Position numbers and translations under genes: made by a program. The notes below the pieces were generated by a model. That model was given only the letters and a program-made list of their open reading frames with translations. It was not told where the DNA came from and ran no database searches. A stretch of DNA of 51,003 nucleotides from positions 1-51,003 of the forward strand of contig JASGMM010000006.1 in assembly GCA_030156435.1 (NCBI GenBank). Reading direction: 5' to 3'. The stretch comes from Clostridiales bacterium (lineage in GTDB: Bacteria; Bacillota; Clostridia; Mahellales; Mahellaceae). Shown one piece after another: positions 17,706 to 29,081 of the stretch. Position 1 is the first letter of the stretch. Each line of letters starts with the position of its first letter.

Positions 17706-18539
17706 ATGCAACAGAATAAAATTGAGTTTCTAGAAGAAAAAGCCAAACAGGTAAGAGCGGATATCATCTGCTCATTGGCATCGGCTAATTCGGGCCATAC
17801 CGGCGGTTCACTGTCTGCAGCCGATATATTGGTGGCGTTGTACTTTGAAGTGATGAACGTGCGGCCTGACCAACCGAAATGGCCAGATCGCGATCGATTT
17901 GTGTTATCAAAGGGACACGCTGCTCCGGCTCTGTATGCAGTGTTGGTGCATAAGGGTTATTTTTCGAGGGATCACCTGTGGACATTGCGGCAGGCAGGTT
18001 CGATATTGCAGGGTCATCCCGATATGAAACGCACACCTGGCGTGGATATGTCGACCGGTTCATTGGGGCAAGGTATATCGGCGGCCAACGGGATGGCATT
18101 GGCAGGTAAGATAGATAAAAAAGATTACCGCGTATATGCTCTTTTAGGCGATGGAGAATTAGAGGAAGGTGAGGTATGGGAAGCGGCCATGACAGCGGCT
18201 CACTATAAGCTGGATAACCTCACGGCATTTGTGGATCATAACCATTTGCAAATAGACGGATTTATCACCGATGTTAAATCGCCCGAGCCGGTGGATGAGA
18301 AATTTAAGGCCTTTGGTTGGAATGTATTGTGTATAAATGGTCACGATATGAATGAGATATTAGAAGCTGTAGAACAGGCTAAAGCTACCAAAGGTAAACC
18401 TACGGTAATAATAGCTGAAACTGTCAAAGGCAAGGGCATATCCTTCATGGAATGTCAGGCCGGATGGCATGGTGTAGCACCTAATGCGCAACAGAAGGAA
18501 CAAGCATTAAAAGAACTGGGGGTAGAGGTAAATGTCTGA
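17706..18539 (+). CDS. Transketolase, N-terminal subunit
   Basis: 277 residues, the thiamine-diphosphate-binding half of a split transketolase. Signs are [20 protein letters not shown] (residues 29-48), [11 protein letters not shown], and the TPP motif [14 protein letters not shown] with downstream N in DHNHLQ. It works with the next gene product to move two-carbon ketol units in the non-oxidative pentose phosphate pathway. AGGAGGAG precedes the ATG. The reading frame overlaps the C-terminal subunit gene by 8 bases. Confidence 0.95.
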   Translation: MQQNKIEFLEEKAKQVRADIICSLASANSGHTGGSLSAADILVALYFEVMNVRPDQPKWPDRDRFVLSKGHAAPALYAVLVHKGYFSRDHLWTLRQAGSILQGHPDMKRTPGVDMSTGSLGQGISAANGMALAGKIDKKDYRVYALLGDGELEEGEVWEAAMTAAHYKLDNLTAFVDHNHLQIDGFITDVKSPEPVDEKFKAFGWNVLCINGHDMNEILEAVEQAKATKGKPTVIIAETVKGKGISFMECQAGWHGVAPNAQQKEQALKELGVEVNV

Positions 18540-19476
18540 GAAAATAGCTACAAGAGAGGCTTATGGTTTGGCTCTGGCCGAGTTCGGAGCACAATATGAA
18601 AATATAGTCGTGCTGGATGCGGATTTGTCCAAATCTACTAAAACCGAAGAGTTCAAGAAAAAGTTTCCCGACAGGTTTATAAATATGGGAATATCCGAGA
18701 GTGATATGATGGCTACGGCTGCTGGTATAGCTACCACAGGTAAAATAGTATTTGCCAGTACTTTTGCCATATTCGCCGCTGGACGTGCTTTCGAGCAGGT
18801 GCGCAACTCTATAGCTTATCCCAGGCTTAATGTCAAGATAGGTGCTACCCATGCAGGAATAACGGTGGGTGAGGACGGCGGCTCACATCAGGCTGTAGAG
18901 GATATAGCGCTTATGAGAGCCGTTCCCAATATGGTGGTCATAAGCCCAGCTGATGCTGTGGAGAGCCGTGCTGCCGTAAAAGCGGCCATTGAGTACGATG
19001 GTCCGGTATATCTTAGATTTGGTCGTTTGGCCGTTCCAGTCATATACGATAAGGATAATTATGTATTCGAGCTGGGCAAAGGCGTAGAGACAGCTCCGGG
19101 TAATGATATAGCTATTATCGCTACCGGTATGATGGTAGGCAGCGCTCTGGAGGCAAGGCAAAAATTGAGCCAGGAGGGCATAAACGCCAGAGTGATAGAT
19201 ATTCATACCATAAAGCCGATAGATAAGGACATAATTATAAAAGCTGCCGAAGAAACTGGAGCCTTACTTACAGTAGAGGAACATGTGGTAAACGGTGGTC
19301 TGGGTGGGGCTGTAGCCGAAGTGCTTTCGGAATACAGGCCTACAATAATGAAGCGCATGGGCTTGTATGACCAATTCGGTCAATCGGGTAAACCTGGTGA
19401 TTTGCTCAAACTATATAAGCTTACGCCAGATGATATAGTCGACGAGGCCAAAGCGTTGTTGCAGCGCAAACCGTGA
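18532..19476 (+). CDS. Transketolase, C-terminal subunit
   Basis: 314 residues. The pyrimidine-binding domain (about 1-170) has the catalytic Glu context [19 protein letters not shown] and the [16 protein letters not shown] stretch. The C-terminal transketolase domain (about 185-305) completes the protein. Together with the preceding subunit it forms a full transketolase. Split enzymes of this kind are common in Clostridia, Thermotogae and archaea. The 8-base overlap suggests translational coupling and equal amounts of both parts. Confidence 0.95.
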   Translation: MSEKIATREAYGLALAEFGAQYENIVVLDADLSKSTKTEEFKKKFPDRFINMGISESDMMATAAGIATTGKIVFASTFAIFAAGRAFEQVRNSIAYPRLNVKIGATHAGITVGEDGGSHQAVEDIALMRAVPNMVVISPADAVESRAAVKAAIEYDGPVYLRFGRLAVPVIYDKDNYVFELGKGVETAPGNDIAIIATGMMVGSALEARQKLSQEGINARVIDIHTIKPIDKDIIIKAAEETGALLTVEEHVVNGGLGGAVAEVLSEYRPTIMKRMGLYDQFGQSGKPGDLLKLYKLTPDDIVDEAKALLQRKP

Positions 19477-19496
19477 TACCGATGAGCGCGGTTTGC
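19466..19496 (+). repeat. Inverted repeat across the transketolase stop codon
   Basis: GCAAACCG (19466-19473) and CGGTTTGC (19489-19496) form a perfect 8-bp stem enclosing the stop codon. No T-run follows, so termination is doubtful. Confidence 0.5.
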
Positions 19497-19526
19497 CACA
19501 ATGTTAGATAGATGAGGAGGTGTAAG

Positions 19527-20279
19527 ATGAGGGTAGTGCGATTTGCGAAAGACGATCTCGTATCTTACGGCATAGCCGATGGCGATACGGTGCGTCGTAT
19601 AAAAGGCGATGTATTTAACAGCTATGAGATTACCACGCAGCGTTTCGCGCTCGATGAAGTAAGGCTCTTGGCACCGTGCATGCCGAGCAAAATAGTAGCT
19701 GTGGGCTTGAATTATGCCGACCATATAAGCGAGATGACCGAGGAAGCCAGGAAAGATCCAGTGCTCTTTATAAAGCCGTCGACGGCCGTTATAGGCCATA
19801 AGGATTATATAGTATGTCCGGCTATGTCGCAGAGGGTGGATTATGAGGGCGAGTTGGCGGTGGTCATAGGTAGACGATGTAAAGACGTTGAAGAAGAGGA
19901 TGCCAATGACTATATATTTGGATTTACTTGTTTTAATGATGTAACGGCAAGGGATCTGCAGTCGATAGATGGTCAATGGACCAGGGCCAAATCCTTCGAT
20001 ACGTTTGCGCCGATGGGGCCGTGGATAGCGAGAGGGCTGGATGCTCATTATCTGGATTTGGAAGTCAGGGTCAACGGAGAGGTCAAGCAGAGCAGCAATA
20101 CATCATTTTTGCTGCATAATGTGGAGGAATTGGTCAGCTTCATATCTAAGGTCATGACATTGCTGCCGGGTGACGTGATAGCTACAGGCACGCCTTCAGG
20201 CATTTCACCCATAAAACCCGGCGATGTAGTAGAAGTAGAAATAGAGGGTATAGGTGTGCTGGAAAATTACGTGAGGTGA
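19527..20279 (+). CDS. Fumarylacetoacetate hydrolase family protein
   Basis: 250 residues: a short N-terminal domain (1-50), then the FAH catalytic fold. Metal ligands are seen as Glu107 and Glu109 in DYEGEL and Asp138 in FNDVT. The conserved GxPxGI of the family ends as TGTPSGISPIKPGD. Members cleave or isomerise 2-keto acids with a divalent metal, for example acylpyruvates, oxaloacetate or hydroxyhepta-dienedioate; the substrate here is not determined. GAGGAGG precedes the ATG at 19527; an earlier ATG overlaps that site. Its stop codon overlaps the start of yerC, so the two genes are coupled. Confidence 0.88.
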   Translation: MRVVRFAKDDLVSYGIADGDTVRRIKGDVFNSYEITTQRFALDEVRLLAPCMPSKIVAVGLNYADHISEMTEEARKDPVLFIKPSTAVIGHKDYIVCPAMSQRVDYEGELAVVIGRRCKDVEEEDANDYIFGFTCFNDVTARDLQSIDGQWTRAKSFDTFAPMGPWIARGLDAHYLDLEVRVNGEVKQSSNTSFLLHNVEELVSFISKVMTLLPGDVIATGTPSGISPIKPGDVVEVEIEGIGVLENYVR

Positions 20280-20596
20280 TGGCTGTGGTTTATGAATCTA
20301 AAATAAAAAATGCGACTGTCGATCGCCTGTTTGAGGCTATACTTCAATTGAAGGATATCGATGAATGTTATCGGTTTTTTGAAGATCTGTGCACTATCAA
20401 TGAAATAAAATCGTTGGCCCAGCGTTTAGAGGTCGCCGAGATGCTGAGAAATGGAGAAACATATAATGAGATAGCTGAGCGGACAGGAGCCAGCACTGCT
20501 ACTATAAGCCGCGTCAACCGATGCCTGGAATACGGTGCCGGAGGATATCAGCTTATATTGGATCGATTGAATTCTGGACAGGATGGCGATGCTTGA
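20279..20596 (+). CDS. YerC/YecD family TrpR-like DNA-binding protein
   Basis: About 105 residues, entirely helical. It contains the TrpR/YerC pattern NEIKSLAQRLEVAEMLRNG followed by a helix-turn-helix, YNEIAERTGASTATISRVNR. In Bacillus the same gene lies near pcrA and ligA, as here. The family resembles the tryptophan repressor, but the ligand and targets are unknown. The ATG at 20279 overlaps the TGA of the previous gene, and its own TGA overlaps the ATG of pcrA. This is a tight three-gene chain. Confidence 0.88.
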   Translation: MAVVYESKIKNATVDRLFEAILQLKDIDECYRFFEDLCTINEIKSLAQRLEVAEMLRNGETYNEIAERTGASTATISRVNRCLEYGAGGYQLILDRLNSGQDGDA

Positions 20597-22752
20597 TGGA
20601 TTACTTGAAGCAGTTGAATGAACAGCAGCAAAAAGCGGTGCTTTATACGGAAGGGCCGCTCTTGGTGCTGGCTGGTGCTGGCAGCGGCAAGACGAGGGTA
20701 TTGACCTATCGGATAGCCCATCTCATAAACGATAAAGGCGTATCGCCATGGAATATACTTGCTATAACATTTACCAATAAGGCCGCGGATGAAATGAAAC
20801 AGAGGGTGGCAGGACTGGTTGGCATTACATCGAAGGACATATGGATAAGCACCTTCCATTCGTGCTGCGCCCGCATATTGAGGCGTGAGATAGATAAGAT
20901 AGGTTATGAGCGCAATTTTACCATATTTGACGATGGTGATCAATCTGCTTTGATAAAAGCATGTGTAAAGGAAATGGCCCTTAACGACAAGTATTTTTCC
21001 GATAGGGATATAAAGGCTAAGATAAGCGACGCCAAGAATAACCTGATAGGGCCGGCTGATTACCTTAAATATTTCGGCGGCGATTTTAGAGCCGACAAGA
21101 TAGCTCAGCTCTACGCCCTCTATCAAAAAAAACTTCAAAGCAATAATGCGTTGGATTTCGATGACCTCATAATGAAGACCATAGAGTTATTTCAATTGCG
21201 CCCGGATGTATTGGATTTTTATCAGCAAAAGTTTAAGTATATACTGGTGGATGAATACCAGGATACTAATTATGCTCAATATATGATGGTGCAGATGTTG
21301 TCGCGCCGTTATAAAAATCTGTGTGTCGTGGGCGATGATGATCAGAGCATATACGGATGGCGCGGCGCCGATATACGCAATATATTGGAGTTTGAGAAGG
21401 ATTTTCCGGATGCTAAGGTGATAAAGCTGGAGCAGAATTATCGCTCCACACAGAATATACTCGAAGCAGCCAACAGCGTTATAGGGAATAACAGAGGACG
21501 TAAAGGCAAAAGGCTATGGACTGCCAATAAACCGGGAGAGCGCATAAAATGCTATGCGGCCTATAACGAACATGACGAGGCCCAGTTCATATGCCACCGT
21601 ATACTGGAAGGCGTGCAGAATGACGGGCGCCGCTATGGCGATTTTGCAGTATTATACCGCATAAATGCCCAATCCAGGGCTATAGAAGAAAATATGGTTT
21701 ATGCCGGCATACCGTATAAAGTAATAGGTGGTTTGCGTTTCTACGACCGTAAGGAGATAAAGGATGTCATAGCCTATCTGCGCGTTATAGTCAATCCGAT
21801 GGATAGCGTCAGTCTAAGACGCATAATAAATGAGCCGAAGCGCGGCATAGGCGATGCTACAGTGCGTGCTATGGAGGATTTAGCACAAAAAAGTGGACAG
21901 TCGCTTTTCGATATAATATGGAATATAGATCAAATAGATGAAATGTCATCTAGGGCTAAGAACAGAATAAAGCCTTTTGCCGATGCTATGGTACAGCTTA
22001 TGGCTATGAAAGAGTTGCTGCAGCCGTCGAAATTCATACAACAGTTGCTGGACACCACAGGCTATATTAGGGCCTTGGAAACAGAGGATACCGATGAGGC
22101 CAAGGCACGTATAGATAATATAGGGCAGCTGGTGTCGGCAGTTAAAGAATTTGAAGATTCGGCCGATGAGCCGACCTTGGAGGCTTTTTTGGAAAATGTA
22201 GCGCTTATATCTGGTACCGATGAACTGTCGGAAGATGGCGATGCTGTCGTGCTTATGACCATTCACGGTGCTAAAGGACTTGAATTCCCTGTGGTATTTA
22301 TATCGGGTATGGAAGAAGGGCTCTTTCCGAGTAGCCGCGCATTTAATGAGGAAAGCCAGATGGAAGAAGAAAGGCGGCTGTGCTACGTAGCTATAACGCG
22401 TGCCAGACAGCAGCTTTACATGACATATGCCGGGCAGCGCATGATATTCGGCAATATAATGGATGGCATACCGTCGCGATTCCTCGATGAGATACCGCAG
22501 GAATTGCTCGAAGGGGTAGGCCAGGCGGTTGAAGGCAAGGATTCCATAGCTGTTACCAAAACACATGATCAGAGCGATGCTGATGCCAAAGCATCTTATA
22601 AATTGGGAGAGAAGATAAAACATCCGCGATTCGGTGTAGGCACTATAGTAGAGGTGAAAGGCAGCGGCGAAGATATAGAACTTAAAGTAGCGTTTCCAAA
22701 AGGCGGTGTTAAGCAATTATTGGTAAAATATGCACCGATAGAACCGATATAA
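20596..22752 (+). CDS. pcrA: ATP-dependent DNA helicase PcrA (UvrD/Rep family)
   Basis: A 718-residue superfamily 1A 3'-5' helicase. Motif I is LAGAGSGKTRVL, motif Ia AITFTNKAADEM, motif II DEYQDT, then DDDQSIYGWRGA, QNYRST, TIHGAKGLEFPVVFI (motif V) and YVAITRARQQL (motif VI). The C-terminal tail (from about residue 665) is a Tudor-like RNA polymerase interaction domain (HPRFGVGTIVEVKG). It acts in repair, plasmid replication and displacement of RecA. The true start is the ATG at 20596 (MDYLKQLNEQQQ), overlapping the yerC stop. Upstream in-frame ATG 20521 lies inside yerC. The usual pcrB partner is not present. Confidence 0.96.
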   Translation: MDYLKQLNEQQQKAVLYTEGPLLVLAGAGSGKTRVLTYRIAHLINDKGVSPWNILAITFTNKAADEMKQRVAGLVGITSKDIWISTFHSCCARILRREIDKIGYERNFTIFDDGDQSALIKACVKEMALNDKYFSDRDIKAKISDAKNNLIGPADYLKYFGGDFRADKIAQLYALYQKKLQSNNALDFDDLIMKTIELFQLRPDVLDFYQQKFKYILVDEYQDTNYAQYMMVQMLSRRYKNLCVVGDDDQSIYGWRGADIRNILEFEKDFPDAKVIKLEQNYRSTQNILEAANSVIGNNRGRKGKRLWTANKPGERIKCYAAYNEHDEAQFICHRILEGVQNDGRRYGDFAVLYRINAQSRAIEENMVYAGIPYKVIGGLRFYDRKEIKDVIAYLRVIVNPMDSVSLRRIINEPKRGIGDATVRAMEDLAQKSGQSLFDIIWNIDQIDEMSSRAKNRIKPFADAMVQLMAMKELLQPSKFIQQLLDTTGYIRALETEDTDEAKARIDNIGQLVSAVKEFEDSADEPTLEAFLENVALISGTDELSEDGDAVVLMTIHGAKGLEFPVVFISGMEEGLFPSSRAFNEESQMEEERRLCYVAITRARQQLYMTYAGQRMIFGNIMDGIPSRFLDEIPQELLEGVGQAVEGKDSIAVTKTHDQSDADAKASYKLGEKIKHPRFGVGTIVEVKGSGEDIELKVAFPKGGVKQLLVKYAPIEPI

Positions 22753-22765
22753 CATGACGAGGTGA

Positions 22766-24766
<2,001 letters not shown>

Positions 24767-24771
24767 TATAC

Positions 24772-24825
24772 CCTCCGATTGCAGATACTTAACCTAAAGT
24801 TTGTTATCTGTAGCGGAGGTTTTTT
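24772..24825 (+). terminator. Terminator of ligA, also carrying the germination gene ribosome binding site
   Basis: CCTCCG ... CAGATA (24772-24787) pairs with TATCTG ... CGGAGG (24805-24819) with a small internal loop, followed by TTTTTT at 24820-24825. The GGAGG at 24815-24819 lies 8 bases before the ATG at 24828, so it is also the ribosome binding site. Confidence 0.8.
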
Positions 24826-24827
24826 AT

Positions 24828-26441
24828 ATGCATTTGTCTACCATATACCATAGATTAAAAGATTTTGTGCTTGGTAAAGATCCCGACGACAACATTGCAT
24901 CGGCCGATGGATCGTACCATGGCGTTAAACTTGATAAAAACCTGGATAAAAATACAAAAATGCTGCAGGCCATATTTAGGGATTGCGATGACATAGTATA
25001 TCGCCCTTTCAGGATAGCAGGCAAGATAAAAGCCGAGCTGGTATTTTTAGATGGCCTGATCAATATAGATTTTGTCGATAACTACATAATCAAGCCATTG
25101 ATGCTGGAATCGCGCATGGCGGACATTGAAATAGAAGATGCGGATGATGCCTTTTGCTATGCCAAAGAAGCCGTGATATCAGCAGCAAGCGTGCGAGAAG
25201 GCGATGACATGGATGGCATAGTCTTTAATATCATGAGCGGTAGTACAGTTATATTTATAGATGATATAGCCAGTTGTGTCATAGTGGAAGTTAAAGGTTG
25301 GGAACATCGCCAGGTAAGCGACCCTGCTACCGAACCCACCGTGCGCGGTCCCAAAGATGCTTTTACCGAGACTTTACGCATCAACACAATGCTGGTGCGG
25401 CGACATATACGCGATCCAAAGCTTAAGCTTAAGACCTATCATATCGGCCGTCGTAGCAAAACCGATGTGGCCGTGATGTACATGGAAAGTATTGTTAACC
25501 TTGATGTGCTTGATGAAGTAAATAAACGAATAGATGGGATAGATGTCGATAATGTCGTAGGCAGCGCCTTAATAGAACATCTTATAGAAGACGATTGGAT
25601 ATCACCGTTTCCGCAAATCCAAACCACAGAACGGCCAGATAAAGCGGCTGCTGCGCTGATGGAGGGCAAGGTATGCATTGTCGTCGACAACACGCCATTC
25701 ATACTGTTGCTGCCTACGACGCTGAATAGTTTCATGCAGGCACCCGATGATTACTATCAGCGTTGGCTTATAAGCAGCTTAATACGTTTTACACGTTTTA
25801 TAGGAACTATTGTAGCTCTACTGTTACCGTCGCTTTATATTGCTATGCTTTCCTATCATCCAGAGATGATACCAACGTCGCTGGCTTTATCTATGGCAGG
25901 AGGCCGGGAGGGATTGCCCTTTCCGGCTTTTATAGAGGCCTTTATAATGGAGGGCTCGCTGGAACTGCTACGTGAGGCCGGCATGCGCCTGCCCGGTGCC
26001 ATGGGACAAACAATAGGTGTTGTTGGCGCCATTATCATAGGCCAGGCAGCAGTGGGAGCCAATATAGTAAGCCCTGCCATGGTAGTTGTGGTAGCATTGA
26101 CCGCCATAGCCAATTTTGCTATACCGAGCTACGATCTTGCCATAAGTTTTCGTATATTGCGCTTTATTTTAATGATTTTGGCTACAACCCTAGGATTATA
26201 TGGCATCATATTGATTGTGATGTTGATAGTCAGCCATCTATCTGTCTTAAAAAGTTTCGGCATCCCATATATGGCTCCCTGGATACCGCTGAATTTGCGC
26301 GACCTTAAAGATACCTTAATACGGGCGCCGTGGGTGTCTATGCGCACTAGGGAGAGCTATATGAATCTGCAGGATGAACAGCGCATGAATGCAAACAAGA
26401 TAGATGGCATTATGCACCGAGAGAAAGGGGCCAAACGTTGA
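24828..26441 (+). CDS. Spore germination protein, GerA family A subunit
   Basis: About 537 residues. A large hydrophilic N-terminal domain (1-285) is followed by about five membrane segments (about 290-480) and a short cytosolic tail. The pattern NTPFILLLPTTLNSFMQAPDDYYQRW and later GANIVSPAMVVVVALTA are hallmarks of GerAA/GerKA. In spores these oligomers act as germinant-gated ion channels in the inner membrane. An upstream TTG (24801) lies inside the ligA terminator and is rejected. The operon order is A, C, B, small D-like protein. Such operons are transcribed in the forespore by sigma G; no convincing sigma G promoter was found by eye. Confidence 0.93.
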   Translation: MHLSTIYHRLKDFVLGKDPDDNIASADGSYHGVKLDKNLDKNTKMLQAIFRDCDDIVYRPFRIAGKIKAELVFLDGLINIDFVDNYIIKPLMLESRMADIEIEDADDAFCYAKEAVISAASVREGDDMDGIVFNIMSGSTVIFIDDIASCVIVEVKGWEHRQVSDPATEPTVRGPKDAFTETLRINTMLVRRHIRDPKLKLKTYHIGRRSKTDVAVMYMESIVNLDVLDEVNKRIDGIDVDNVVGSALIEHLIEDDWISPFPQIQTTERPDKAAAALMEGKVCIVVDNTPFILLLPTTLNSFMQAPDDYYQRWLISSLIRFTRFIGTIVALLLPSLYIAMLSYHPEMIPTSLALSMAGGREGLPFPAFIEAFIMEGSLELLREAGMRLPGAMGQTIGVVGAIIIGQAAVGANIVSPAMVVVVALTAIANFAIPSYDLAISFRILRFILMILATTLGLYGIILIVMLIVSHLSVLKSFGIPYMAPWIPLNLRDLKDTLIRAPWVSMRTRESYMNLQDEQRMNANKIDGIMHREKGAKR

Positions 26442-27683
26442 AGAAACTGTGGATATTGGGATTGATATTGATGCTGATATTAACAGGTTGTTGGGATAAG
26501 GTAGAAATAGATAAGCGGGCCTTTGTATTGGGTGCTGCTGCCGATGTGGCGCCGGAAAGCAATAAGAATAAAGGCATGGAAGATATAGAAGGGCATAATG
26601 TTAATCCTTTTATGCTGACATTGGAGATACCCGTGTTTAGATTCATGTTAGGTCAGAACAGTGGAAGTAACAATGCGGGTAGCGCTGGGAATCAAAAACC
26701 TACCTGGGTGTACAGCAGCACCGGTACGAGTTTCTTTGAGATAGAACGTCAAATGGCCACTCGTTCCGACCGCGTCTTATTCTTCGGTCACCAGAAGGTG
26801 CTCATTATAGGGGAAGAACTGGCTGAGCGCTATAATCTGCTCGATGTGCTGGATTTCTGGGCGAGGGACCCCGAAAGTATGCGCGGCATAAAGGTGCTTA
26901 TAGCTGACGGTTCCGCTAAAGATATATTCTCTGCTCAGCCGCAAATAGCCCAGTCGGTCTCCATGTTTATATCAGATCAACTACAGCAGGGTGCTAAGAC
27001 CGGGCGCTTTATAGATACCGATCTTTGTGATTTTCTGCATAAACTCGGCGATGGGTACAGTATGCTTACGGGGCGCATAAGCATATCTGAAGATAAAGAC
27101 ATAAAAATAGCCGGTAGTGGCCTTATAAAGGACGGTAAGTTAGCGGGATGGTTGGGAGAGCAGGAGACCCGAGCCGCGCAGTTCGTCATGGGACAGATAA
27201 AAGGTGGCGAGATAGTAGTGAAGGATCCTAAAAGCAAGACAGGATCTTTGACATTTGAAATATATAGCGAGCATACTCAGTTAAAAGCCGACTTTAAAGA
27301 TAAGAAGCTTGCCTCACAGTCTTGTTTCGCGGTATCAAAATTAGTTAAAAGCCGACTTTAAAGATAAGAAGCCTTCTATAGTTATAGAGATAAGGATGGA
27401 AGGCAACATTGCTGAGATAAACGGCGATAAGACAGCGGATGAGGCTTATATAGCTAAAGCCGAGCAGGCGGTATCGGAAGAGTTAGAACGGGAAATAGAT
27501 TTCATGATAGATAAACTGCAGAAGCAGTATAAGACCGATGCTTTGGGTTTCGGCGATTATATGGAAAAGCATCATTATAAAGAATGGAAGAATATTGAAA
27601 AAGAGTGGGATGATATATATGAGTCCATGCCGATATCGGTGCATGTAGATACTAAGATACGACGTGTTGGTATGAGATATTGA
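26438..27683 (+). pseudogene. Spore germination lipoprotein GerC family, frameshifted by a 64-base insertion
   Basis: The N-terminal part has a lipoprotein signal (LGLILMLILTGCW, Cys near residue 18) followed by the GerC sequence DKVEIDKRAFVLG. It runs from the TTG at 26438 to a stop at 27359-27361. The C-terminal part continues in another frame from about 27373 (then MEGNIAEINGDKTADEAYIA) to 27683. A 30-base stretch at 27279-27308 is repeated at 27343-27372 with 34 extra bases between. Removing 64 bases restores one 393-codon frame, the normal GerC length. GerC normally docks on the outer face of the A/B receptor. As read, the receptor would lack an intact C subunit unless this is an assembly error. 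Confidence 0.85.
27279..27372 (+). repeat. 30-base direct duplication inside the GerC-family gene
   Basis: Copies at 27279-27308 and 27343-27372 are identical; the offset is 64 bases, not a multiple of three. The 34 bases between them have no visible counterpart elsewhere in the window. Confidence 0.9.
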
Positions 27684-27692
27684 GGTGTAGTT

Positions 27693-28781
27693 ATGTTTAA
27701 AAATAATGATAGGATAAATGCACAAGAAGCAGTGTTCTTTCTTGTGGCTACTATGATAGAGATCGGATCGCTGATAGATGCACGCCTTCTAGCACAGGAA
27801 TCGGGAACAGATTCGTGGTTGGCATATTTGACGGGATATGCTTTTGCCTTGCCTGGGATACTGGCCATGGCCGCATTGAGCAGAAGGTTCTATAAACACG
27901 GATTTGTACAGTACAGCCGCATCATAGTAGGATCATGGATAGGAGGGGTATTGTCAATCATTTTGGCTGCATACTGGCTGCTTGTATCGGCTAGAACGCT
28001 TAGGTATGAGTGTGAGATAACAAAGTTGACGCTGTTGGACAAGACCCCTACGGAGGTCGTAGCGTTTTCTTTTTTGATCGCGGCCATATACATAGCTCGA
28101 TACGGTATAGAGCCGCTATCACGTATGTCGCTGTTGCTTGGCATAAGCGTTTTGCCGCTTATATTGCTTCTATTTGCAGTCGTCATACCGAAGGCAAAGC
28201 TCGATAATTTGCTGCCTTTTATGGCAAGAGGTCCTATACCCATATTGAAGGCTGGGGTGAAAGGAATAGCTGATTGGGAGGAGATGAGCCTTCTTTTTAT
28301 TATAGTTCCGTTTTTAAACAAGCCGAAAGATGTAAGTAAAGGGGCTTTATATGCTTCTATCGTCGTAGCTTTTATCGGGATTTTTATCATAACCCTTACT
28401 ATAAGCGCTATAGGAGCAAACGGGGCAAAGACATCTATTGTGCCGTCGGTATCAGCGTTGTCGGCGGCTGAATATCCCGGTATGTTCATAGAACGCTTGC
28501 CCACCATTTTTATAGGTTTATGGTTGATGATGGTTTTGCCTACTATAGCCGGATTGTTGTGGGCCGCGGCGCTGGTGCTGTCCCAGATGTTGGGTTTTAC
28601 CGAATATAAACCGCTGATTATGCCCTTGGTACCGATCATATATATAATATCCCTTATACCGCAAAATATCATAGGGGTAGATAAATTCTTCCGCTTTCTA
28701 ATACCATATGGTATAGGTATATTATTCATTATTCCAATAATTCTATATACACTAGCTACTATAAAGGGGGTAAAGGATTAG
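27693..28781 (+). CDS. Spore germination protein, GerB family (amino acid permease-like)
   Basis: A 362-residue protein with about ten membrane segments throughout. The start NAQEAVFFLVATMIEIGSLI resembles the endospore germination permeases of the APC superfamily. In GerA-type receptors this B subunit binds the germinant (an amino acid or nucleoside). Which ligand is used here cannot be told. GAGGTG precedes the ATG. The gene follows the GerC-family gene by 9 bases and precedes the small membrane protein by 4. Confidence 0.9.
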   Translation: MFKNNDRINAQEAVFFLVATMIEIGSLIDARLLAQESGTDSWLAYLTGYAFALPGILAMAALSRRFYKHGFVQYSRIIVGSWIGGVLSIILAAYWLLVSARTLRYECEITKLTLLDKTPTEVVAFSFLIAAIYIARYGIEPLSRMSLLLGISVLPLILLLFAVVIPKAKLDNLLPFMARGPIPILKAGVKGIADWEEMSLLFIIVPFLNKPKDVSKGALYASIVVAFIGIFIITLTISAIGANGAKTSIVPSVSALSAAEYPGMFIERLPTIFIGLWLMMVLPTIAGLLWAAALVLSQMLGFTEYKPLIMPLVPIIYIISLIPQNIIGVDKFFRFLIPYGIGILFIIPIILYTLATIKGVKD

Positions 28782-28785
28782 ATAT

Positions 28786-29007
28786 ATGGCAGGTATTATG
28801 GATGCCGCAAAGAGCATCTACAATATATGGACGATGGTCATGGTAGTCGTTATAGGACTATTCAATATCATAGTGGATGCGCCGGAGATGCATCGTAAAG
28901 GTTTGACTAAGGAAGCGCATTTCTCTCGCGCTATAGGTATCGTATATATTATAGCCGGCCCAGTTATTTTTATAATTATACAGATATTGGCCAAATTGTT
29001 CGGTTAA
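28786..29007 (+). CDS. Small two-helix membrane protein of the germination operon
   Basis: 73 residues. Two hydrophobic segments (about 13-31 and 50-70) are joined by a short charged loop (PEMHRKGLTKEAHF). It resembles small D-type proteins encoded next to germinant-receptor genes in Bacillus, and the clostridial small family that I recall as CLC_0170. In Bacillus, D proteins modulate receptor function. It starts 4 bases after the B subunit gene and is likely translated with it. Confidence 0.75.
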   Translation: MAGIMDAAKSIYNIWTMVMVVVIGLFNIIVDAPEMHRKGLTKEAHFSRAIGIVYIIAGPVIFIIIQILAKLFG

Positions 29008-29016
29008 GATATAATA

Positions 29017-29044
29017 TTGCAATTAAGCCAAAAGGTTGTATAAT
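29017..29044 (+). promoter_or_regulatory. Probable promoter of rsfS
   Basis: TTGCAA (29017-29022), 16 bases, TATAAT (29039-29044). Confidence 0.55.
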
Positions 29045-29081
29045 ATATTTGTAAACAAAAATAAATGGGGGTAATGATTTT

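Noticed and set aside
27396-27683. Separate small gene for the C-terminal part of the GerC-family protein
   Set aside because: It continues the GerC sequence exactly when the 64-base insertion is removed. It was treated as part of the frameshifted gene, although an AAGG before its ATG could permit weak translation.
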